The position numbers were made by a program, and so were the translations under genes. 5,034 bases of DNA from Planctomycetes bacterium UBA1662 (GTDB lineage Bacteria; Planctomycetota; UBA8108): contig DCKY01000255.1 of NCBI GenBank assembly GCA_002320775.1, positions 7,518 through 12,551 on the forward strand, in the 5' to 3' direction. The notes below the pieces were generated by a model, which made no database searches, was not told the DNA's origin, and saw only the letters and a program-made list of their open reading frames with translations. How positions within the stretch are numbered: the first letter of the stretch is position 1; each line of letters begins with the position of its first letter. Below, in pieces: positions 1-5,034 of the stretch.

Positions 1-9
1 CGGCCTCGC

Positions 10-2037
10 TCAGCGCAGGCCGATCTCTTTTCCGGTCAGCTGCTCAAGCGCCTCGATGAGGTGGAAGCTGTACTCGTTCTTCTCCACCGCTCGCCTGAGG
101 TGTGGTACAGCCGAATCTCCCAGCGCGACGATCTTCTTGATGATCCCGGGAGCCGCCTCAGGCGGAGCCTTTTCAAGGCTGGTGAGCAGGCCATCCAGCT
201 GTCGTCCAGCCACCAGGGAGGAGCTCTCGGAGACGGCCCAGGTTTTCCAGGCATCGGCCACCTTGTTCCAGCCATCGGCATCCCGGGGGGCCGGAGGTGT
301 TACCGAGCGTCCGGACCAGAGGTTGAGCAGGCCGTTGACCTTGAGGCGGTAATCGTGTGATTTCGAATCGGAGAGTTCCGTGACCAGATCGCCCGAAAGC
401 TGGTAGAGCTTGTTGCGATGGGCTATATCGAGGATCTTTCCCTTGAGGGTAGGGCTCTTGGTGCTCTTGAGCAGGCCTGAGAGCGTGGAGGCATTGACGC
501 CGCCGCCGGCGCTCATGGCATGGATCTTCTCGAAGCTGCTGTACCAGTCAGCATAGTCGCTGCGGTCGGAGCTTTTCAGGCCGGTGATCGTCTGCAGTGA
601 GGTCTTGGCGAAGCGGGAGACCTTGTCCGAGCTGCCGGTCCAGAGGTTCAGGAGTACGGGAGCCAGCTCGCCGACGAAGTTCTGGTTGTAGTTCCGAACG
701 ACCTCCTCTCCGACCGAGACCATGGTCGAGTCCCTCGAATCGCCGAGAATTCTCAGGATATCCTTGGCGGAGATGAATCCGTTCAGACGGCCGATGAAGA
801 CGAGATCACGGTCCGCCGAGCCTCCCGCGCCTGGCGAGTTCGTCAGGATTTTCGGTGCGCTGTAAGGCTTGAGCCGGGTGGCGCGGGTCAGGAAGAAGAC
901 CGCGAAGGAGGTGTTGACGTAACCGCCCGCCCAGCCGCCATCTCCCTGTTGTTTGTCGAGCAGGACCGTGGCTCCTTCGACATACCAGTTGTGATCTCCG
1001 AATTTTTCGATCTCACCGAGGTCTCCCACCTTCTCGAGGCTGTACATCGTGTAGAGCCCGTGTCCGCCCCCGGGGGCCTGTATGAAGGAATTGAAGTTCT
1101 TGTTGATCCAGGCGTAAGAACGTACCAGGGCCTTGTCCAGAGACTGGCGCAGTCCGAGATTAGCGCGGCCGAGGCCATTGCGGGCTACGAGCAGGCTGGA
1201 GGCGCCAGCCGCCGTCATGCTCGCCGTGCTGCCGCCTTTGACCGCTGTGTACTTCCAACCTCCAGGCTTGACCGTGAAGCTCGCTGATTGCGATTTGACG
1301 GCGGTCCTGCGCTTCTGCAGCAGGTCCTCGAGACGCAGACCGTAGGAGATGTTTATCTTTTCAGGCGCTTCTATCAAGGTCTGGGTCGAGATAAGGATCT
1401 TCGCTATTTCCTCGAAGACCTTCCGGGGAACAGGGATGCCGTGTTCGATGCCGATCTGAAGTCCGAGGACCGCGAACTGGGCATTTGAAAAATCGTGTCG
1501 TTGCGCGCCGGGAGCGCTGCAGTAGCCGTAATTCCAATAGCCCATCCCCTCGGCGCGGGCGCCGACGAGCCATTCAACCATCTGGGACATTCGTTTTCTG
1601 ACATCACCCTTCGCCTGGTGCGGTTTTCTTCCTACAAAGGTTCTGCTTCGTCGCTTGACTCCCTCTTTCGCCTGCTGCCGGGCGAGCGCATCGAGGGCGA
1701 AGAGATAACAGGAGACGCCATAGGTCTTCGCAGGCTGCAGTTTCGCCAGGCGCGCGAAGGCGGCGACGATGACAGGGTCTTTTGTGCTGGCTCCACCCTT
1801 GAGAGCGGCCGCCAGCGGCAGTGAGAGACGTCCCATCGGGTAGCCCCCGGGAAGCTTGGCCGTCATGCCCGGAAGTTGTCCGAGGAGGTTGTCTTTTCCG
1901 CGAGCGATGGCTTCGTTGATTCTTTTTTGGAAAGGATCGACATCTTCCGCTGGAGAGCGGACAGTAAAAACAGCTCCTGCCAGCAGAATCAGCCCAAGTG
2001 GAAATACCAGTCGAGGTCCGATCGTCACGTTCTTCAT
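10..2037 (-). CDS. Secreted alpha/alpha-toroid (prenyltransferase/squalene-cyclase-like repeat) protein with C-terminal HEAT-like region
   Basis: 675 aa, complete. The start is the ATG at 2037: GAGGA lies 10 nt upstream, and residues 1-30 then form a signal peptide (basic start, hydrophobic core about 11-25, likely cut after SPA at 28-30). A longer reading from 2211 would overlap the upstream gene by about 160 nt and bury the signal peptide. Residues about 36-390 follow the toroid pattern of planctomycete proteins of this kind: TY at 105-106, SNAQFAVLGL at 184-193, GGW at 259-261, SMTAAG at 273-278, DHNWY at 348-352, QQGDGGW at 363-369, then NTSFAVFFLTRATR. No DxDD acid motif or clear metal site is visible, so cyclase activity is not supported. 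A K/R-rich insert sits at about 123-150. Residues about 410-675 look like HEAT-type helical repeats, with LLNLW at 462-466 and 570-574 and L..(I/L)TG motifs near 481-486 and 664-669. Second gene of an operon with the 270-aa protein. Probable role: extracytoplasmic binding or scaffold protein; substrate unknown. Confidence 0.88.
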   Translation of the reverse strand: MKNVTIGPRLVFPLGLILLAGAVFTVRSPAEDVDPFQKRINEAIARGKDNLLGQLPGMTAKLPGGYPMGRLSLPLAAALKGGASTKDPVIVAAFARLAKLQPAKTYGVSCYLFALDALARQQAKEGVKRRSRTFVGRKPHQAKGDVRKRMSQMVEWLVGARAEGMGYWNYGYCSAPGAQRHDFSNAQFAVLGLQIGIEHGIPVPRKVFEEIAKILISTQTLIEAPEKINISYGLRLEDLLQKRRTAVKSQSASFTVKPGGWKYTAVKGGSTASMTAAGASSLLVARNGLGRANLGLRQSLDKALVRSYAWINKNFNSFIQAPGGGHGLYTMYSLEKVGDLGEIEKFGDHNWYVEGATVLLDKQQGDGGWAGGYVNTSFAVFFLTRATRLKPYSAPKILTNSPGAGGSADRDLVFIGRLNGFISAKDILRILGDSRDSTMVSVGEEVVRNYNQNFVGELAPVLLNLWTGSSDKVSRFAKTSLQTITGLKSSDRSDYADWYSSFEKIHAMSAGGGVNASTLSGLLKSTKSPTLKGKILDIAHRNKLYQLSGDLVTELSDSKSHDYRLKVNGLLNLWSGRSVTPPAPRDADGWNKVADAWKTWAVSESSSLVAGRQLDGLLTSLEKAPPEAAPGIIKKIVALGDSAVPHLRRAVEKNEYSFHLIEALEQLTGKEIGLR

Positions 2038-2047
2038 AATAGAGGTT

Positions 2048-2052
2048 TCCTC
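2048..2052 (-). promoter_or_regulatory. Ribosome binding site GAGGA for the toroid protein, overlapping the upstream stop codon
   Basis: On the minus strand GAGGA lies 10 nt before the ATG at 2037 and shares two bases with the TGA stop (2053-2051) of the preceding gene. This fixes the start at 2037 rather than 2211. It also suggests that ribosomes ending the upstream gene could help start this one. Confidence 0.75.
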
Positions 2053-2863
2053 AGCTGCCTCGACGCCCCTGGAGCGCCTTGGCGGTCGATTGTTCCAACA
2101 GGTTGAGAATCCAGCTCCAGTCCGCGGCGGACTTGCTTCCGGGATCGACGAGACCGGTAATGCCAGCGGCGATGGCCGCGGCCCCGGGGCTGCCTTTACA
2201 GATTTTAGCACGCTTGAATCCGCTGCCGGCGGCGATCATGGCCGGTTGCCCCGTGGTGGGGACGAGAACAACAAGCAGGGCTATGTCTCCCCCATCTTTT
2301 TCCAATTCGAATTGGGAGACCATCTCTCCCACTCGCTTATCGAGCTCGCGACAGTGATCTGCGGAGACTGTCATGCTCGGCTCCGCTTTAAAGACAAGCC
2401 TGGCCCCCTTATCGAAGGAGCTGAAGACCTTGTTGACCAGCTGGGGTGTCGCAGCTGAGGTCTGGGCCGGTTTGACGGCTGCGTTCTTGGGTTTTCCAAA
2501 TTTAGCCCTGAGCCGGGCGAGCGCGCCTGCCGTGGCTGGGGCTTTCGCCGGCGCGGCCGCCTGGCCGAGCTCGCTGAATTTTCCCTGGGGAAGAAGGCCG
2601 CCCGATTTACGCATTTCGGCGGCGAGGGCGTCCGAGGCAAGACTCGATAGACGCGGCAGGGCGGCACCGCAGCGCGCCAGCTTCCTGAGATTCGGCGCGC
2701 TCGATTTTGACAGGCGCAGGTCCGCCTCGCTGGCCGGACGAACCCAGACAAAGAGCCTGGTTCCTGCCTGCGCAAAGAGGGGGGCGGAGGCCAGCAGGCC
2801 AAGGAGCAGGGCGGGTAGAAAACCTGCCGAATTCAACGGTCGAGTAGAGCTAGGGTGCAGCAC
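2051..2863 (-). CDS. Small secreted Ala-rich protein, possible degenerate alkaline-phosphatase-superfamily pseudoenzyme
   Basis: 270 aa, GTG start at 2863. An in-frame TGA nine bases upstream (2872-2870) excludes a longer N-terminus. Residues 14-33 are a hydrophobic signal segment ending in AQA, so the protein is probably exported; no second membrane helix is certain. No family is recognised with confidence. The order of motifs resembles a shrunken AlkP-superfamily enzyme: RLFVWVRP at 36-43 where these enzymes have a strand plus catalytic Asp, APNLRKLARCGA at 56-67 (like TPNL..L...G), GARLVF at 153-158, CRELDKRVGEMV at 171-182 (like the LD..VG..L helix), DIALLVVLVPTTG at 193-205 where SDHG-type metal ligands would stand, and AAGSGFKRAKICKGS at 211-225 (like the PG.....G segment). 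The Asp/His metal ligands are missing, and an Ala/Pro linker (about 101-139) replaces the middle. So it is either a non-catalytic relative or an unrelated protein. Forms an operon with the toroid gene 13 nt downstream. Confidence 0.8.
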   Translation of the reverse strand: MLHPSSTRPLNSAGFLPALLLGLLASAPLFAQAGTRLFVWVRPASEADLRLSKSSAPNLRKLARCGAALPRLSSLASDALAAEMRKSGGLLPQGKFSELGQAAAPAKAPATAGALARLRAKFGKPKNAAVKPAQTSAATPQLVNKVFSSFDKGARLVFKAEPSMTVSADHCRELDKRVGEMVSQFELEKDGGDIALLVVLVPTTGQPAMIAAGSGFKRAKICKGSPGAAAIAAGITGLVDPGSKSAADWSWILNLLEQSTAKALQGRRGS

Positions 2864-2873
2864 GGTCCTTCAT
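2850..2873 (-). other. Seven-codon mini-ORF overlapping the start of the 270-aa gene
   Basis: ATG at 2873 reads MKDRAAP and stops at TAG (2852-2850). It overlaps the GTG start at 2863 in another frame. Its ATG has AAGG 7 nt upstream, a better-spaced ribosome site than that of the GTG, whose nearest AAGGA is only 2 nt away. It could be a translated leader that couples into the main frame, or the true N-terminus displaced by a one-base error or frameshift. It may equally be chance. Confidence 0.3.
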
Positions 2874-2876
2874 TTC

Positions 2877-2892
2877 TTCGCCTTGCGGCGAA
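2877..2892 (-). promoter_or_regulatory. 5'-leader hairpin with GCAA (GNRA) tetraloop before the 270-aa gene
   Basis: On the minus strand TTCGCC, loop GCAA, GGCGAA gives a perfect 6-bp stem, extendable by a G-U pair. It ends 4 nt before the ATG at 2873 and 13 nt before the GTG at 2863. Part of the mini-ORF's AAGG lies in the loop and stem, so the fold could limit access to that site. No known riboswitch or leader family is recognised. Confidence 0.4.
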
Positions 2893-2962
2893 AGGGAAAT
2901 TGAATTCTCCAGGGGTCCTGCGCGACATCTGAGAGGCCACGCGATCCCCCCAGAATGACTGC

Positions 2963-2992
2963 CAAGAAAGCCTCTCGCAAGGCTTTTTCTTG
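2963..2992. terminator. Terminator-like hairpin downstream of the FHA gene
   Basis: The arms are CAAGAAAGCC (2963-2972) and GGCTTTTTCTTG (2981-2992) around an 8-nt loop: ten base pairs with a two-T bulge, of which AAAGCC/GGCTTT is the continuous core. It lies about 100 nt past the stop of the minus-strand FHA gene, where a terminator would be expected. Read on the minus strand the 3' tail is only weakly U-rich (TTTCTTGG). Read on the plus strand the tail is better (TTTTTCTTGT). It could act both ways, or merely stabilise the mRNA end. Confidence 0.45.
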
Positions 2993-3090
2993 TGGTGTTG
3001 ATGGAGAGGACGGCGTCAGGCCGGTTTTTCCGATTCCTAATACCTGTGTCGCCCGGTTTACCGGAATTCTCCGCGCTGGGAACGGGAATT

Positions 3091-4860
3091 TCAGTAGGTG
3101 GAATAGCCGCGCTTCAGGGTGAGGCCGAGTACTATTTTTCGCCAGCTGTCGGCTCCAGCCAGGTCTCGTGTTTCCGCGAGCTCAGCCTCGGAGGGAGGCC
3201 GCTGAAGGAAGCGGAGGTAGGTGTCCTTGATCCATTGATCGGTGTCGCCAGTCCCCGGTCCGATGGCGGCGGCATCTTCGGCTTCTATCAGGAGCGACAG
3301 AAATTCTTCAGGGTTGGCGGCAGTCTCCTGGAGCGCAGAGCTGATGTCCCTGGTGTCCGATTCCGCCGGAGGCTTGTCGTGCAGATCGACGAGCAGCGAG
3401 CGGGCTCGTTGGAGCAGGCTTCTGTTGCGGCTGTGGTCGCTGCTTGAGTATAGCTGGCTCGAAACGATCGTGTAGACGATCCGTTCCTTCTTCCCGCTGG
3501 TCTGGAGCATGAGCTTGTCACGTTCCTTCGGCATGAGCAGACGATCAGGGCCAAGAAAGAGCTGGACGATCGCGCCCATGTTGTCCATCGGTATCGGGGA
3601 GCCTCCAGCGGCCGCCTGGGCCTGGATAGCCTTCCACCTTCCTTCGTGGTCGAGCTTCTGGTAGCGGGAGAGTTCAGTACGGCTTGGAGTTCTGTTCAGG
3701 CTGTCGAGGAAGAGTCTCATGCAGTGGCGAGTGGAAGTTTCGTGGTTGCCGAGGTCCGCTCTTTTTCCCAGCAGGGGTTCAAGGCTGGGGTCAAGAGTCT
3801 CCGATGCCGCTGTCTGAACGGGGGGAGCCTTGGTGCCGGGGGGATTGGCCGGAGGAAGGGGCCGCTGTGTCCTGCGGGTTTCGGCCACCGGTGTCTTCGG
3901 CGGCGAGCGGCCATTCCATTTTCTTCCGATGAAAACTCCCAGGGCGATGCCCAGCAGAGCTGAAAACATTGTGAAGAGGACGATCTGAGAAGTGTTCCAT
4001 TTTCCCGGTGGCGATCTCAGGGCCTGCTCGTTTCCGCCGAGGAGATCGTCTTCAAGGTTGTCGCCGGAAACGTTTTTCCGGCGGCTGGTGAATTTGCGTG
4101 TCTTTGACGAATACCTGGCTGTTTTACCCGTAGCGTCAAGGGCTGGAGCCGGCGCACCCTGCGGCGGTAAGTTTTGCGGGGGGACCTGTTGTGCTGGAGG
4201 CATCTGCTGCTGGGGCGGCACTTGCTGTTGCGGCGGCACTTGCTGCTGGGGCGGCATCTGCTGTTGCGGCGGCATCTGCTGCTGCGGGGGTACTTGCTGT
4301 TGTGGCGGCATCTGCTGTTGCGGCGGCACTTGCTGCTGGGGCGGCATCTGCTGCTGCGGCGGGAGCGGTTGCTGGGGAGGCTGCTGCTGTATCGGATGCT
4401 GCTCGGCCTGGGGTGTTGGCGTGGGGTCGGCGAAGGGGTCTTCACTACCGAAATCAGTCAGAGTCGCATCGTTCATCAGGGCATCAAAATCATCGTCCAG
4501 GTCACCGGCGCCAATCGGCTGGTCAAAGGCAGCGGCTTCCCCCCCGGAGCCACCCGGGCTGGCCGCCGCGTTGTTTGTCTGGAAGTGAATGATGAAATTT
4601 CCGACCTTCAGCTCATCGCCGTTCTCTATCGGCCCGCTGTCGCAGCGCAGGTCGTTGATCAGGGTTCCGTTACGGCTGCCGAGATCCTTGAATCGATAGG
4701 AGTTGCCGCGTTTTTCGATTCGGCAATGATTCTTGGATACGCTTCGGTCTCTTATGCAGACCTGGGCATCACGGTTACGCCCAATCAGGAGGCTCTCAGC
4801 ATCCGTCTGCAGCTTCCAGTCGCGGTTGTTGACGGTATCTCGTAGGGTCAAGGTGATCAT
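3091..4860 (-). CDS. FHA-domain transmembrane protein with Gln/Pro repeat linker and PSD1-like C-terminal helical motifs
   Basis: 589 aa, complete. ATG at 4860, the earliest start because an in-frame TGA lies at 4875-4873; the Shine-Dalgarno signal is weak. Domains in order: FHA at about 5-95 with the phosphothreonine-binding residues present (G27-R28, S42-x-x-H45, N64-G65-T66); Gly and Asp-rich linker 100-150; Gln/Pro linker 150-235 built on PPQQQ(M/V) hexads; basic stretch 250-262; one membrane helix about 292-312; Pro-rich spacer 315-355; helical C-terminal region 357-589. That region holds two related copies of a L..L.R.PS..EL motif (about 381-420 and 545-585), similar in style to the YL..L.RPPT..EL segments of planctomycete PSD1 (DUF1549/DUF1553) proteins. 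By family knowledge FHA domains work in the cytoplasm, so the C-terminus should be extracytoplasmic; basic residues on both sides of the helix leave this open. Likely role: linking Ser/Thr-kinase signalling to an envelope function. Partner kinase not seen. Confidence 0.88.
   Translation of the reverse strand: MITLTLRDTVNNRDWKLQTDAESLLIGRNRDAQVCIRDRSVSKNHCRIEKRGNSYRFKDLGSRNGTLINDLRCDSGPIENGDELKVGNFIIHFQTNNAAASPGGSGGEAAAFDQPIGAGDLDDDFDALMNDATLTDFGSEDPFADPTPTPQAEQHPIQQQPPQQPLPPQQQMPPQQQVPPQQQMPPQQQVPPQQQMPPQQQMPPQQQVPPQQQVPPQQQMPPAQQVPPQNLPPQGAPAPALDATGKTARYSSKTRKFTSRRKNVSGDNLEDDLLGGNEQALRSPPGKWNTSQIVLFTMFSALLGIALGVFIGRKWNGRSPPKTPVAETRRTQRPLPPANPPGTKAPPVQTAASETLDPSLEPLLGKRADLGNHETSTRHCMRLFLDSLNRTPSRTELSRYQKLDHEGRWKAIQAQAAAGGSPIPMDNMGAIVQLFLGPDRLLMPKERDKLMLQTSGKKERIVYTIVSSQLYSSSDHSRNRSLLQRARSLLVDLHDKPPAESDTRDISSALQETAANPEEFLSLLIEAEDAAAIGPGTGDTDQWIKDTYLRFLQRPPSEAELAETRDLAGADSWRKIVLGLTLKRGYSTY
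4183..4362 (-). repeat. Tandem 18-bp coding repeat, ten units, encoding PPQQQ(M/V)
   Basis: Ten consecutive 18-bp units encode hexads at residues 167-226 of the FHA protein. Nine are exact PPQQQM or PPQQQV and the last is PPAQQV. In the nine exact units, ATG is always preceded by CAG, and GTG/GTA by CAA, so there are two DNA subtypes. The segments 4223-4263 and 4313-4353 are identical over 41 bp and lie 90 bp (five units) apart, which points to block duplication. Such arrays commonly change length by slippage or unequal recombination. Confidence 0.9.
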
Positions 4861-4930
4861 GATTTCAAACCATCATAAAACCTGCACCTTGGTAGATGCC
4901 AGTCTCCATTGAGTTTTTGAGGGTGAGTTG

Positions 4931-4959
4931 GTGACAGGGTCTAGGGCAATTGCTAAACT
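4931..4959 (+). promoter_or_regulatory. Possible sigma70-type promoter reading out of the window
   Basis: GTGACA (4931-4936, five of six matches to TTGACA), then 17 nt, then TAAACT (4954-4959, four of six) preceded by TGC as in an extended -10. Transcription would start near 4966 and give a leader of about 40 nt before the ATG at 5007. Planctomycete promoter rules are poorly known, so this is only a candidate. Confidence 0.3.
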
Positions 4960-4964
4960 GTCAC
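4931..4964. promoter_or_regulatory. Inverted repeat GTGACAG-N20-CTGTCAC, candidate operator
   Basis: Two perfect 7-bp arms (4931-4937 and 4958-4964) are separated by 20 nt. A self-complementary GCAATTGC (4946-4953) lies between them, 2 bp off the centre. The element is about 70 bp upstream of the FHA start and overlaps the possible plus-strand promoter. The arm spacing suits a dimeric regulator on one face of the helix, but no regulator is identified. Confidence 0.35.
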
Positions 4965-5006
4965 ATACAAAACACGAATTTTTTTGTTTTCTGCGGATCG
5001 GGCTTC

Positions 5007-5034
5007 ATGATTTCAAGACTCGTTCGCAGTCCGG
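5007..5034 (+). CDS. Possible start of a divergent gene, cut by the window edge
   Basis: ATG at 5007 opens a frame reading MISRLVRSP up to the edge. Support is indirect: a plausible promoter about 40 nt upstream, and a divergent arrangement with the FHA gene. There is only a weak GGG before the start and far too few codons to judge. Minus-strand frames also run in from the edge, so the neighbouring gene could instead end here. Confidence 0.18.

Larger units (their letters stand above)
2864..3090. other. Intergenic region between the FHA gene and the two-gene operon
   Basis: 227 bp without a supported gene. It contains the terminator-like hairpin at 2963-2992 and the leader hairpin at 2877-2892. 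I see no convincing minus-strand -35/-10 pair: a TTGGCA occurs at 2966-2961 but has no matching -10 box at normal spacing. A separate promoter for the operon is therefore possible but not shown. Confidence 0.5.
4861..5034. other. AT-richer intergenic region upstream of the FHA gene
   Basis: 174 bp, lower in GC than the rest, with a run of T at 4979-4985. It holds a GTGACAG/CTGTCAC inverted repeat (4931-4964), a 12-bp direct repeat whose second copy covers the FHA start codon, and a possible plus-strand promoter. I found no convincing sigma70-type promoter pointing toward the FHA gene, though one must lie here or beyond the window. Confidence 0.5.

Noticed and set aside
10..2211. Longer 733-aa reading of the toroid gene starting at 2211
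   Set aside because: It would overlap the upstream gene by about 160 nt, and the extra 58 residues are Pro/Arg-rich shadow sequence. The ATG at 2037 has a ribosome site and a clean signal peptide.
2302..2315. Perfect 14-bp palindrome CCAATTCGAATTGG
   Set aside because: It lies inside the 270-aa gene and is explained by codons for Q-F-E-L; no regulatory context.
1856..2458. Plus-strand 200-codon frame
   Set aside because: Antisense to two well-supported genes and crosses their junction; composition is that of a GC-rich shadow.
2371..2903. Other overlapping frames across the 270-aa gene, on both strands
   Set aside because: No domain sense, Arg/Pro/Ala-rich shadow composition; the chosen frame has a signal peptide and operon spacing.
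3011..3029. Small hairpin CGGC-GTCAG-GCCG followed by T5 on the plus strand
   Set aside because: Stem of only four pairs, and no plus-strand gene ends here; not useful for the minus-strand genes.
4183..4362. Repeat array considered as a CRISPR
   Set aside because: Units are contiguous 18-mers without spacers and stay in frame within a coding linker.
3992..4588. Plus-strand frame rich in Gly and Cys repeats (198 codons)
   Set aside because: It is the antisense reading of the 18-bp PPQQQ repeat; the minus strand has a clear domain protein there.
4961..5032. Minus-strand open frame running in from the window edge and stopping at TGA 4963-4961
   Set aside because: Only about 23 codons, AT-rich and Lys-rich with no recognisable protein signal; other frames are also open at the edge, so a gene end cannot be claimed.

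Overview
The window most likely comes from a member of the Planctomycetota or a close PVC-group relative. The base composition is GC-rich. All three supported genes encode envelope-type proteins of kinds common in that phylum: an alpha/alpha-toroid (prenyltransferase/squalene-cyclase-like) secreted protein, an FHA-domain membrane protein whose C-terminal half carries motifs resembling the planctomycete PSD1 (DUF1549/DUF1553) proteins, and a small secreted Ala-rich protein. The taxonomic call is inferred from protein style; no rRNA or other marker gene is present.

Layout: all three genes lie on the minus strand and are read from right to left. At the right edge (4861-5034) is an AT-richer intergenic region with a 7-bp inverted repeat, a 12-bp direct repeat and a possible plus-strand promoter. 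It precedes the 589-aa FHA/transmembrane protein gene (4860-3091), which contains a tandem array of 18-bp units coding for PPQQQ(M/V). Next is a 227-bp gap (2864-3090) holding a terminator-like hairpin and, just before the next gene, a GNRA-tetraloop hairpin and a seven-codon mini-ORF. A two-gene operon follows: a 270-aa secreted protein (2863-2051) that reads like a catalytically dead alkaline-phosphatase-superfamily remnant, then, 13 nt later, a 675-aa secreted toroid plus HEAT-like protein (2037-10).

How they may work together (inference): the FHA domain keeps its phosphothreonine-binding residues. It probably sits in the cytoplasm and is tied through a flexible Q/P linker and one membrane helix to an extracytoplasmic helical domain. 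The two downstream products are predicted to be exported to the same compartment. A phospho-signal-linked envelope or surface-protein module is plausible, but no catalytic residues are visible in any of the three proteins, and the gap with hairpins suggests the FHA gene may be a separate transcription unit. No RNA genes, insertion sequences or CRISPR arrays were seen.
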